Assembly: GCA_023425285.1 (NCBI GenBank)
Contig: JAFACY010000224.1
Span: 1-49,735 of the forward strand
From: Bacillota bacterium
Lineage (GTDB): Bacteria; Bacillota; Clostridia; Tissierellales; Sedimentibacteraceae
Direction of reading: 5' to 3'
Length of the DNA: 49,735 nucleotides
The notes beneath the pieces are model-generated. The model was given only the letters and a program-made list of their open reading frames with translations, made no database searches and was not told the DNA's origin. Below, piece by piece: positions 31,894 to 40,462 of the stretch. The position numbers and the translations under genes were made by a program. Within the stretch, counting starts at the first letter, position 1, and each line of letters starts with the position of its first letter.

Positions 31894-32078
31894 ATAATTA
31901 TAATTTGGCAGCTCGCAAAACTCAAGAAAATAAATATTATTATGTATTTTTTGTTAATAATTTGACTTTTCTGACGATATATGTAACAATATCTTTATTT
32001 TCATTTAACAAATATTTAACAAAAATTCTTTAGAACTGAATATTACTATAATTTATGACTAACATGAGGCGGTAAAAT

Positions 32079-34985
32079 ATGAACGAAAGAAATTACTCGA
32101 AAACACTAAATACATTATATAAGAAGACTTTATCATTCAGGGCAAAAATACTGTATCTTCCCCTCATTGTTGTATTTATGGCCATAACCGTCATTGCCGG
32201 GCTTTCCTCTCATTTTACAAGAGAGACTCTGCTTAATGACATGAGGGTTCATGGGTTTCATATTGCACGGCAGTTTGTTGACCGCATGAAATCCAACGAA
32301 ACAGCAGAAGCAGTGTTAGACGGCATGATTGAAGATCGCATCCGTACAGTGTGCAATATAGTAATAAAAAACCAAGACATTTTATCTGATGATTATTTAC
32401 ATGAATTATCCAAAGATTTTGATGTCGATGAAATTTATTGGTTTAATACGTACGGGGAAATTATTTATGCAACTGTTCCGGGATACTTGGGTTGGAAACC
32501 GGACAGCAATCATCCCCTGAACGCAATAATACAGGGACAGCCGGAATTAATGGAGGATATAAGGAAGGATGCGGAATTTGGTAATTATGTAAAATACGGT
32601 GCAGTCAGAAATACGGACGGCACATTTGTACAGGCAGGAATTTCCGCAGATAAAATATATGAGCTGACAAATCAATTGAGCTACCAGGCTATTGCGGAGG
32701 ATATGGTTTCAAATGAGGACATTTTATACGTCAGCGTTACAAACAATGATGCTGTTATTGTCGCAAGCAGCAACCCGGGAGAAATAGGAATACAAAAAAC
32801 TGATGCGGGAAATATTTCCGTTTTGCAAAACAGCACTCCATATGCTTCGGAATATTATTCAGCCTCACTGGGCGAAAATGTCTATGATATAATATATCCC
32901 ATTGTTATTAACGGAAGTCTCAGAGGCTCGGTCAATATAGGCTATCCTATGAGGGATGCTCATGCTGCCATAGAGGGCATCATAAAATTAATTTTAAGTG
33001 TGGCATCTGTAGTCTTTGCGGTGCTTATTTTAATATGGAACAGAACATCCGACGGAATAATAAAATCAATTGAAAATATAAAAAATCAGCTTGCAATTAT
33101 GGCAGACGGAAACTTCACCCATGATATCCCCGAAAGTTTGATTAATAAAAGGGATGAATTCGGAGAAATTGCCAAGTCCCTCAGCATTACCCAGGAATCA
33201 ATCAAAAATATCATCACCGAACACAGCATGCTTGTGGAGAAAATGCAGTTCGGACTTGCCGTCCATGAAATTATAACGGATGAAGATAACAAGCCCGTTG
33301 ACTATCGTTTCCTCAGTGCAAATGACAGCTTTGAAAGATTAACAGGTCTGAAGCGGGACGAAATAATAGGCAGAACCGCCCTGGAGGTATTGCCTCATTT
33401 AGAACCGTACTGGCTGAATGCATATAGTGAGGTTGCACTTACAGGTGATTCCCAGGAATTTGAAAACTACACAGAGGAGCTTGGTAAATGGTATCAGGTC
33501 GTTGCCTATTCACCTATCCATAATCAGTTTGCGGTTATTATTGATGATATTTCCGAGCGTAAAAAGATGGAAGAGCTTCTGTACATGGAAAAAGAAAACT
33601 TCAGAACAACACTGCTGTCCATAGGTGACGGTGTTATTTCTACTGATGACAACGGCAAAATTATTCTGATGAATGTAATTGCCGAACAGCTGACAGGCTG
33701 GAAGGAAGATGAAGCCATAGGTATGGATTTTTCTGAAGTTTTCACAATAGTTCACGAATATACAATGGAGCCTTGCAGAAATTTAGTTGAAGATGTACTG
33801 AGAACAGGCGAAATCAAAGAGCTTGCAAATCACACGGCTCTGATCAGAAGAGACGGCGCTCTTCTTCCGATAGAAGACAGTGCTGCCCCTATTTGGAACA
33901 AAAACGGAAAAATAACAGGTGTTGTAATTGTTTTCAGAGATTTTACCGAAAAGAGAGAAAAACACAATCAAATAGAATATCTAAGCTATCACGATTATCT
34001 CACAGGTTTATATAACCGAAGATATATGGAGGAAGCAATGAAGCGCATGGATACAGTTGAAAATCTTCCTGTCTCCATAATGGTTCTGGACATAAACGGA
34101 TTAAAGCTCACAAACGATGCTTTTGGTCACGAGATGGGAGACAAGCTTCTTAAAAGGGTGGCGGATATATTGAAGAAATCATGTCGTCCTCAGGATGTCA
34201 TAGCCCGCATGGGAGGTGACGAATTCTCTGTACTAATGCCTAATACAAGCTCTCAGCAGGCACTGGATATCAGAGACGCCATAATTGGGGAAACGTCTAA
34301 AATTGAGCTTGAATCTGTCATCATCTCCGTTGCTGCCGGTTATGATACCAAGACCGATGCAAGTCAGGACATGGATATAATCATCAAAAATGCGGAAAAC
34401 TCCATGTATGAAAGCAAAATGAAGTATGGGAAGGCAATGAGAAGTCAGGTTATAGAAAATGTACTTCGCAGCATAAATCTTAAATATGATAACGAACAGA
34501 TACATACCGAAAGGGTTGCGGAATATTGCGAGCTTATGGCAAGAGAAATGAATTTCAGCGAAAGAGAAATCCATGCCATAAAGCATGCGGGAATACTGCA
34601 TGACATAGGAAAAATAATAATTTCTCCCGAGCTTTTAAATAAGAAGGAGAAACTGACAAATGATGAATTTGACATAATTAAAAAGCATCCCGAAACAGGA
34701 TACCACATACTGAGAAATACATATGAGTATGCTGGTTTGGCAAAAATCGTGAGGCATCACCACGAAAGATTTGACGGAACCGGATATCCCGACAGACTGA
34801 AGGGACATGAAATTCCGTTAGAATCAAGAATTATAACGGTTGCGGACGCCTATGAAGCCATGACATCTAACCGACCCTATCAGGCAGCCAAAAACAAGGA
34901 AGAAGCCCTGCATGAAATAAAAAGATGCTCCGGAACACAGTTCGACCCCGAAATAGCAGAGGTGTTTTTAAGGATTATGAAATAA
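32079..34985 (+). CDS. Membrane sensor with HAMP, two PAS, GGDEF and HD-GYP domains
   Basis: 968 residues. TM1 (about 22-45), a large extracellular sensor (about 46-300), TM2 (about 303-322), HAMP (about 325-375), PAS (about 385-490; DYRFLSANDSFERLTGLKRD), PAS (about 505-625; ISTDDNGKIILMNVIAEQL), GGDEF (about 640-790) and HD-GYP (about 800-968). The cyclase motif RMGGDEFSVL is intact near residue 712, and an inhibitory RxxD site (RPQD) lies five residues before it. The phosphodiesterase has HDIGKI (near 841) and HHHERFDGTGYP (near 893-904). So both synthesis and hydrolysis of cyclic di-GMP look possible. Start ATG preceded by GAGGCGG. It is a single-gene unit. Confidence 0.95.
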   Translation: MNERNYSKTLNTLYKKTLSFRAKILYLPLIVVFMAITVIAGLSSHFTRETLLNDMRVHGFHIARQFVDRMKSNETAEAVLDGMIEDRIRTVCNIVIKNQDILSDDYLHELSKDFDVDEIYWFNTYGEIIYATVPGYLGWKPDSNHPLNAIIQGQPELMEDIRKDAEFGNYVKYGAVRNTDGTFVQAGISADKIYELTNQLSYQAIAEDMVSNEDILYVSVTNNDAVIVASSNPGEIGIQKTDAGNISVLQNSTPYASEYYSASLGENVYDIIYPIVINGSLRGSVNIGYPMRDAHAAIEGIIKLILSVASVVFAVLILIWNRTSDGIIKSIENIKNQLAIMADGNFTHDIPESLINKRDEFGEIAKSLSITQESIKNIITEHSMLVEKMQFGLAVHEIITDEDNKPVDYRFLSANDSFERLTGLKRDEIIGRTALEVLPHLEPYWLNAYSEVALTGDSQEFENYTEELGKWYQVVAYSPIHNQFAVIIDDISERKKMEELLYMEKENFRTTLLSIGDGVISTDDNGKIILMNVIAEQLTGWKEDEAIGMDFSEVFTIVHEYTMEPCRNLVEDVLRTGEIKELANHTALIRRDGALLPIEDSAAPIWNKNGKITGVVIVFRDFTEKREKHNQIEYLSYHDYLTGLYNRRYMEEAMKRMDTVENLPVSIMVLDINGLKLTNDAFGHEMGDKLLKRVADILKKSCRPQDVIARMGGDEFSVLMPNTSSQQALDIRDAIIGETSKIELESVIISVAAGYDTKTDASQDMDIIIKNAENSMYESKMKYGKAMRSQVIENVLRSINLKYDNEQIHTERVAEYCELMAREMNFSEREIHAIKHAGILHDIGKIIISPELLNKKEKLTNDEFDIIKKHPETGYHILRNTYEYAGLAKIVRHHHERFDGTGYPDRLKGHEIPLESRIITVADAYEAMTSNRPYQAAKNKEEALHEIKRCSGTQFDPEIAEVFLRIMK

Positions 34986-34992
34986 ACATCGA

Positions 34993-35043
34993 GAAATCAA
35001 GCAACTGCCCTAAATCTTTGATTTAGGGCAGTTGCTTGATTTC
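34993..35043 (+). terminator. 24-bp perfect hairpin after the GGDEF/HD-GYP gene
   Basis: 34993-35016 pairs without mismatch with 35020-35043 around a TTT loop; the arms begin GAAATCAAGCAACTGCCC. There is no T-tract, and the right arm contains the -35 of the next promoter. Confidence 0.7.
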
Positions 35044-35064
35044 GTATTATGTATATGATACAAT
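35036..35064 (+). promoter_or_regulatory. Sigma-A promoter of the LysO-like gene
   Basis: TTGATT (35036-35041), 17-base spacer, TACAAT (35059-35064). The -35 element lies inside the right arm of the preceding hairpin. Confidence 0.7.
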
Positions 35065-35096
35065 TTAATAAACATTAAATTATGAGGTATAAAAGA

Positions 35097-36035
35097 ATGC
35101 TTCCATTTGTTTGCTTAGGCATTGGGATAATTTTAGGATTGACTGTAAAAAATGAAAAGTTTTTTATATATTCCGATAAAGCATCGACTGCTGCTTTGAT
35201 ATTATTAATGCTTGTCATCGGTTTAGGCATCGGACTTGATAAATTAATTGTAGATAATTTAATAAAAATAGGTATAAATTGCGTGATCATTTCAATATCT
35301 GCCATAGCATTCAGCATATTTTCTACATTCATTGCGGAAAAAACCGTACTTCCGTTAGATAAGCTTTCCTTTGTTTTAACTGAGGATAATACACAATTAA
35401 ATATTTTAAATAAGGAAGAGCAAAAGAAAAGCAATCTTGTGTGGGTGATGCCTGCCAGTATTATTTCCGGACTTGCAGCAGGAATACTGCTGAGATCCAC
35501 AATTCCTGTCTCATATACAGATTCGTTTTTTACTGTTGCATTAATAGTTTTATATATTTGTGTGGGAATTTCTCAGGGTTCTGACAAGAAGGTGTTCTCT
35601 TATTTTAAGCTTGTTGGATTTAAAGTAATATTGATACCGATTGCCATCTTGGTTGGAAGCATAATCGGAGGCATAGTTTCAGGTCTTATATTAAATTTGC
35701 CATTATACATTTCCGTAACATCATCGGCAGGAATGAGCTTTTACAGCCTTACAGGCGCTTACATGACACAGCAATACGGCATAGAAACAGGAACATATGG
35801 GTTTATAGTAAATGTAATGCGTGAATTTTTTACTATATTAACAATGCCCTTGCTGATCAGGATAAGCCCGGGAGCACCAATTGCCGGAGGCGCAGCGGGA
35901 AATATGGACACAATGCTTGCTCCGATAACAAAATTCGTAGGTGTAAACTTAAGTCTGGTTACATTATTGACAGGAATAATTCTTACATTTATAGTACCGT
36001 TTCTTTTACCCGTCATTTCTTTGATTTTTAAATAA
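35097..36035 (+). CDS. lysO: LysO-type lysine exporter family protein
   Basis: About 312 residues. The N-terminal unit has three or four membrane segments (LPFVCLGIGIILGL, LILLMLVIGLGIGLD) and the C-terminal unit five or more, with the family-conserved SSAGMSFYSLTGAYMTQQYG and FIVNVMREFFTILTMPLL, then GGAAGNMDTMLAPI. This is the LysO/DUF340 layout; E. coli LysO exports lysine. In many anaerobes homologues are listed simply as LysO family, so lysine as substrate is by homology. ATG at 35097 has GAGGT eight bases upstream and is preferred to ATG 35082. No lysine riboswitch fits the short leader. Confidence 0.88.
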   Translation: MLPFVCLGIGIILGLTVKNEKFFIYSDKASTAALILLMLVIGLGIGLDKLIVDNLIKIGINCVIISISAIAFSIFSTFIAEKTVLPLDKLSFVLTEDNTQLNILNKEEQKKSNLVWVMPASIISGLAAGILLRSTIPVSYTDSFFTVALIVLYICVGISQGSDKKVFSYFKLVGFKVILIPIAILVGSIIGGIVSGLILNLPLYISVTSSAGMSFYSLTGAYMTQQYGIETGTYGFIVNVMREFFTILTMPLLIRISPGAPIAGGAAGNMDTMLAPITKFVGVNLSLVTLLTGIILTFIVPFLLPVISLIFK

Positions 36036-36084
36036 TTATTACTGTGGTATAATAAAGATATTAAAAACAGGGGGAAAATATTTT

Positions 36085-37137
36085 ATGCTACAAGAAACAG
36101 ACAACAGTAATTTATCATATCCGTTTCATCCTTGGCGCAGATACTTTGCAAGATCGCTTGACATCCTTATATACAGCATAATTTGGTCTGTTTTTCTTGC
36201 ATTTATTTTTCGCGTAAACGTGGCGGATAGAAGCATGGCAGAAAACGTACTGGATACATTGGTAGAATTTATTATGATGTTGTTTTTGGAACCGCTGTGG
36301 CTTCATTATTTTGGAACTACACCCGGAAAATTCATATTCGGACTCAGGATAGAAAACAAGGATGGCGAGCCTCTTTCATATAGTGAAGGCTTGGAGAGAA
36401 CAATCGACGTAATAGGCATAGGAATGGGCTTCAATATACCCATATACAATCTTATTCGTCTTTGGAAAAGCTACCGGCAGTGCAGTGAAAATGAAATACT
36501 GCCATGGGATGAATACACATCATATACAATCAAAGATACAAACTGGTATCGCGGCTTGATTTATATAGTCGCACATGTGATATGTTTCGCTTCATTAACA
36601 GTAATAATGTCTGCACAGCTTATGCCTCCCAACAAGGGTGATTTGACAGTAGCACAGTTCGCCGAAAATTACAATTATTATGCTAATATTTTAGACTTAG
36701 ATTCAGGCAATGAATATATGGATGAAACAGGGGAATGGAAAAAGAAAAAAACTGATGATTATACAATATATTTAGGGCTCAATAAAAAGCCGGAGTTTAG
36801 TTTTACAACAAAGGACGGATATGTGACGGGAGTTTCATTCGCAATTGACGCTGATAAAAGTGAAAGCGTCATTTATCCATATGATGATCATATGCTGCTT
36901 TCATCACTCGCCTTTGCATGTGCTCAGAATAATAATTTGCTGTCATCAAGGCTCCCGAACAGAATAGAGAAAAAAATAAAAAATAACTTATTTGAGGACT
37001 TCAGCTTTACAGAGGCAGGAATCAGATTCGTGTGCGATGTTGAATATTCCGGCTATATAAAGACGCAACAATATTTAATATTTCCGTCAGACACCAGCAA
37101 ACATTACTTTAATCTGAATTTTTCAATGAGTAAATAG
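36085..37137 (+). CDS. RDD-family membrane protein with extracytoplasmic C-terminal domain
   Basis: 350 residues. The RDD domain (about 15-150) has the Arg-Asp-Asp-like start WRRYFARSLDILIYSIIW, two membrane segments and FGTTPGKFIFGLRIENKDG. A third segment (about 160-180, LIYIVAHVICFASLTVIMS) is followed by a soluble domain of about 170 residues that I do not recognise. RDD proteins are integral membrane proteins, some suggested to act in transport. GGGGG-type ribosome site; a -10 TATAAT preceded by TGG lies at 36049-36054, so it may have its own promoter as well as read-through from the LysO-like gene. Confidence 0.85.
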   Translation: MLQETDNSNLSYPFHPWRRYFARSLDILIYSIIWSVFLAFIFRVNVADRSMAENVLDTLVEFIMMLFLEPLWLHYFGTTPGKFIFGLRIENKDGEPLSYSEGLERTIDVIGIGMGFNIPIYNLIRLWKSYRQCSENEILPWDEYTSYTIKDTNWYRGLIYIVAHVICFASLTVIMSAQLMPPNKGDLTVAQFAENYNYYANILDLDSGNEYMDETGEWKKKKTDDYTIYLGLNKKPEFSFTTKDGYVTGVSFAIDADKSESVIYPYDDHMLLSSLAFACAQNNNLLSSRLPNRIEKKIKNNLFEDFSFTEAGIRFVCDVEYSGYIKTQQYLIFPSDTSKHYFNLNFSMSK

Positions 37138-37221
37138 AATATTTAGCATAAATGAGGATAGTTCCGTAAAAAACTGTCCCCATCTATGCGGTATGCATGA
37201 GGCAATAATTTTACTGAATAT

Positions 37222-37488
37222 TTATTTTCCAAAGTGTTTCCTCTTTAATTTAGACAGAGCTTCTCTTGCGTCTACAAGCTGCTCATCCGACGTATACTCG
37301 GCTTCGGCTTCCGCGATAGCCATATCGAGTTCACGATCTTCCAGAATGGAATCAAAAGTTTCAATACTCATAATAACTAAGTCACCATAGCCATTTTTTG
37401 TTATGAATATAGGTTCTTTTTTAGCATGACATAAATCAGATATTTCATTTGTATTTCTTAAATCAGTGATCGGTCTTATATGGGGCAT
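37222..37488 (-). CDS. Orphan Phd/YefM-type antitoxin
   Basis: 88 residues. IRPITDLRNTNEISDLCHA, EPIFITKNGYGDLVIMSIETF is the Phd/YefM N-terminal DNA-binding fold; the C-terminal half is a charged helix (EDRELDMAIAEAEAEYTSDE) of the kind that wraps a RelE/ParE or Doc toxin. No toxin gene follows: the 84 bases downstream to the convergent RDD gene hold no frame of suitable length. AGGAGG precedes the ATG. The promoter lies between two ATGTACAT palindromes, as expected for autoregulation. Confidence 0.9.
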   Translation of the reverse strand: MPHIRPITDLRNTNEISDLCHAKKEPIFITKNGYGDLVIMSIETFDSILEDRELDMAIAEAEAEYTSDEQLVDAREALSKLKRKHFGK

Positions 37489-37505
37489 AATTATTGCCTC
37501 CTTTC

Positions 37506-37536
37506 ATGTACATTATTATATCATTATTATGTACAT
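37506..37536 (-). promoter_or_regulatory. Antitoxin promoter with paired operator palindromes
   Basis: ATGTACAT at 37506-37513 and again at 37529-37536, centres 23 bases (about two helical turns) apart, with TATAAT (37520-37515, minus) between them. This is the arrangement expected of a dimeric autorepressor. Confidence 0.6.
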
Positions 37537-37614
37537 TTTATAACAGGATGTTTTTATCATCTATAAATAAGAATTGAGTCTATTGACCAAAAAAGAACCA
37601 TCTCCTTTGAGTTG

Positions 37615-37655
37615 CTGCAAAAAAACAGAATTCCGGGGACGGACCTCGGAATTCT
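37615..37655 (-). terminator. Terminator of the envelope operon
   Basis: AGAATTCCG (37627-37635) pairs with CGGAATTCT (37647-37655); on the minus strand a G and a run of T's follow. It lies right after the stop of the transglutaminase-like gene, the last gene of the ten-gene unit. Confidence 0.8.
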
Positions 37656-37659
37656 TTTA

Positions 37660-40023
37660 TCAGTCAATTTCAAGCTCATGCTCCATAAACCCGGCGAAGG
37701 CCTCCATCGGCATATACATTTCTCCGTCAACATTACGTGGTGCTTCTTCAATTTCAACTATGTGATATCCCCAGCTTTCGGAATCATAAAGTAAGGCTTC
37801 GTTTGAATCCACAAAAAGCAGAACAATCGGATTTTCTGTGAAATGTGATTCCACAATTATAACATCCATGTCAAGGAACTTCTTAAACCCATCCTTCACA
37901 TAATAATTTTCATCCTCTCCCCAGGTACCGATTATATCATATACAGAATAATAAGCGTCTGCGTCACTATGAAAATTGTAGTACCTCATACCCTCTGGCA
38001 TATCAGTAGCCGCAAATGACTCTATATACAATTCAGCATCTGCATACAATATGTCATTAAGCTCTATTATGTCAAATCTGTCCGAAACATCAATACCATT
38101 TATCAGGACAGTTTTATCCTCCACAATATTATCCGGCTTCTTAGGAGTGTCATCCTTTGGAACCGCCGGTAAAACTTCTTTCTTTATAGTCTCTGAGTTA
38201 TTCGGAGTATACGGTTCTTCCTCCTCGTCCTCTCCGTACCAGTTTTTATACCAATACTTTGTACCGTTGGCAGCCGGAAGAAGTGCGCCTAAATAATCTC
38301 TCGTCATTGATTCTTTGTATTTAGGGGCTTTCTCCAATGCCTTGGAAAGATATGCATCATTAAAATTGAAAAAATCATGGTTTATGGTGTGAATGGGCGT
38401 CGTGGTTGTCACTCCCTTGTAGTCCGTATAGACTTCATATGAATCATTGTTGGCCCAGGTTACATCCATGTAGTAGTATTCTCCGTCAAGCTCCAGCAAA
38501 TTCCACATGTGGTCCGAACTGTTCAATACCGTGGCATCCACTCCCAAAGCTACCATGTAATAATGGAATGCTTTGGAAAACCCCGCGCACACCGTTTCAT
38601 TTGTTACTATGGCAGAATACATATTCTGTCCGTACCTGCACTTGTATCCATCCTCAGAATACACATTTTTCCCGCACAAGTCCTCAACTATATATCTTAC
38701 CCTGTCAATTTCCGAATCAATTGTCTTAGCCTTGGCAATTACAGGCTGTGCTCTTGAAGTTATGTCCTTAAGAGCTTTGTCTATGCCTATCTGCATGATT
38801 TCTTCATCCAGGCTCATGATTGCCCATCCCACTGTAATTCCCGACTCATCTGTGTAATTAAATCCTGCTTCCCTGGCCGTGGCTCCGTATGTGTAGCCCC
38901 TTATGAAGAAAAACTCCGGATGATCATTCAACAGAGCATCAAGCATCGCCTTGGATTCATCAACCGTAATACCGAGCTCGCATTGAATTGTGAACTCTCC
39001 GCGCTGAATGCAGGTAGCCACTACATCGTACGCAAGCTGCTGCTTTTTTGACAACTTCTCTCTGTAAAACTGTCTTCCCATGGCCTTGTAGTTGATTGCG
39101 AAATCCTCCGCCTTTATTATATTACTTGGAATAGCGGTGTCTCCCGGATCGTTATATATATCGACCTCACCGGAATCGCTTCCGTCACCGGGATCACTCC
39201 ATTCTTCAACATATTCTTCAGCATATTCCTGTATAACATCACCTATACCGCTGAGGTCATATCTGTCTCCCCACACCTCTTGGGCATATCTTCTGATTTC
39301 ATCTCTTATAAACTGAATCCACGCATCGTAATCAAATTCGTCGGCACGTTCTAAATAAGTGTCTCCAATGTCCGACCAAAATGCGGGGTCTACCCATTCT
39401 CTGTACAGCTCCCGGTCTCCGGGATCGCTCCAATTACTTATAATATCCCCATCTCCCGGGTCGCTCCATTTCCGTATCAGATCCCTGTCACCGGGATCGC
39501 TCCATTCCAAAGGAAGCTCATTGTCTCCCGGGTCGCTTTGCAGATAAATGTAGTATATTACAACACTGCCCATATCTCTCCACGCGTCAGGCTCCCTGAA
39601 GGCATCCTTTTTATTTGTTTTGACTGTTTTTCCCGTGTAAACAGGCTTCTTTTGTCCTCCTGTACCGGAGGAAACAGGCTTTCCTACAATGATATCTCCC
39701 TTGCCGTCATTGTATACCGCATTTGTACTGCTTATTTCAGAAGCACCCTCAGCAACACCGTAAAATCCGCTGAATGCATCCTCAATGTCGCCCGATGAAT
39801 AATCTATCCCGTCACGGGGTATATAGTCCATATCCTCCATGGGGATAATCTCAATATTGTTGTCTATATAATGTGCATATTCTTCAGCCATCCGTCTGAA
39901 CAAAGCAATTTCATCCTCGGTAATAGATTCTTCATCGTCAATCATCAATAATACAGCTGTTAATATACCAAATAAGGCTGTGATGCCTCCTAATACCATG
40001 AGAACTTTTTTTACTATTTTCAT
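37660..40023 (-). CDS. Surface transglutaminase-like protein with SDPGD repeats and stalk-like C-terminus
   Basis: 787 residues. An N-terminal hydrophobic signal/anchor (about 7-27) predicts export. Residues 163-210 are four 12-residue tandem repeats starting SDPGD and ending in Trp, followed by a degenerate unit and two isolated copies (about 275-295). The transglutaminase-like core (about 430-560) has Cys479 in NETVCAGFSKAF, His505 in SSDHMWNLLELDG and Asp520 in YYYMDVTWAN, a complete Cys-His-Asp triad. An acidic linker (EDEEEEPYTPNN) leads to a C-terminal domain resembling copper-amine-oxidase-type stalk domains (TVLINGIDV, YADAELYIESFAA). Such domains may cross-link or cleave cell-wall proteins or peptides. 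GGGAG precedes the ATG. Last gene of the operon. Confidence 0.85.
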   Translation of the reverse strand: MKIVKKVLMVLGGITALFGILTAVLLMIDDEESITEDEIALFRRMAEEYAHYIDNNIEIIPMEDMDYIPRDGIDYSSGDIEDAFSGFYGVAEGASEISSTNAVYNDGKGDIIVGKPVSSGTGGQKKPVYTGKTVKTNKKDAFREPDAWRDMGSVVIYYIYLQSDPGDNELPLEWSDPGDRDLIRKWSDPGDGDIISNWSDPGDRELYREWVDPAFWSDIGDTYLERADEFDYDAWIQFIRDEIRRYAQEVWGDRYDLSGIGDVIQEYAEEYVEEWSDPGDGSDSGEVDIYNDPGDTAIPSNIIKAEDFAINYKAMGRQFYREKLSKKQQLAYDVVATCIQRGEFTIQCELGITVDESKAMLDALLNDHPEFFFIRGYTYGATAREAGFNYTDESGITVGWAIMSLDEEIMQIGIDKALKDITSRAQPVIAKAKTIDSEIDRVRYIVEDLCGKNVYSEDGYKCRYGQNMYSAIVTNETVCAGFSKAFHYYMVALGVDATVLNSSDHMWNLLELDGEYYYMDVTWANNDSYEVYTDYKGVTTTTPIHTINHDFFNFNDAYLSKALEKAPKYKESMTRDYLGALLPAANGTKYWYKNWYGEDEEEEPYTPNNSETIKKEVLPAVPKDDTPKKPDNIVEDKTVLINGIDVSDRFDIIELNDILYADAELYIESFAATDMPEGMRYYNFHSDADAYYSVYDIIGTWGEDENYYVKDGFKKFLDMDVIIVESHFTENPIVLLFVDSNEALLYDSESWGYHIVEIEEAPRNVDGEMYMPMEAFAGFMEHELEID
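39394..39537 (-). repeat. Four in-frame 36-bp repeats coding SDPGD units
   Basis: Codes SDPGDNELPLEW, SDPGDRDLIRKW, SDPGDGDIISNW, SDPGDRELYREW. The DNA copies share GATCCCGG-like cores with silent differences, so selection acts on the protein. Further partial copies at 39139-39201. Confidence 0.85.
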
Positions 40024-40045
40024 ATTACTTCTCCCGATTCACTGA

Positions 40046-40438
40046 TTAAAAGCTCGCTATGATTAATGCAACTCCCGCAGCTATGAGGGCAAAGGCTACA
40101 ATTGTATTCAGCACAGAGCCCTTTATATAGAATTTATTGGGATCTTCCGGATTGTAAAAAAGCTTTACCTTATCTCCCGGCTTATGCCTGCTGCTGTCGG
40201 ATTTGCTTTTTTCTCTGACTTGGTACGGCTTACCGTCCACCTCATAACCGAATACGGCAGAATAATATATAACTTCTTCCCCCTTATCATCCCTCTGTTC
40301 TTCCCTGTCAATTTTCACAACCGTTGCTTCAATCCCGGAGGTGCAGCTTGATTTGTGCGCTCTTATTTTTATGAGCCATACGATACCTGCAATTATTAGT
40401 GCAACACCGGAAATCATAGTAATCATATTTTCGTCCAT
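40046..40438 (-). CDS. DUF3592 membrane protein
   Basis: 130 residues: TM1 (about 6-24, ITMISGVALIIAGIVWLI), a beta-rich loop (about 35-100) with ATVVKIDREEQ, YSAVFGYEVDGKPYQVREK and the family end motif KPGDKVKLFYNPEDPNKFYI, then TM2 (about 108-128). This is the DUF3592 arrangement; function unknown. AGGAG precedes the ATG. Gaps to both neighbours are under 25 bases, so it belongs to the envelope operon. Confidence 0.88.
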   Translation of the reverse strand: MDENMITMISGVALIIAGIVWLIKIRAHKSSCTSGIEATVVKIDREEQRDDKGEEVIYYSAVFGYEVDGKPYQVREKSKSDSSRHKPGDKVKLFYNPEDPNKFYIKGSVLNTIVAFALIAAGVALIIASF

Positions 40439-40462
40439 AATAAGCTCCTATCTTTTATATGT

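Noticed and set aside
37138..37221. A toxin gene partner for the antitoxin
   Set aside because: Only 84 bases lie between the antitoxin stop and the convergent RDD gene, with no suitable frame.
39394..39537. Regular 36-base repeats that look at first like a short CRISPR array
   Set aside because: The repeats are in frame, code the 12-residue SDPGD units, vary at silent positions and have no unique spacers or cas genes.
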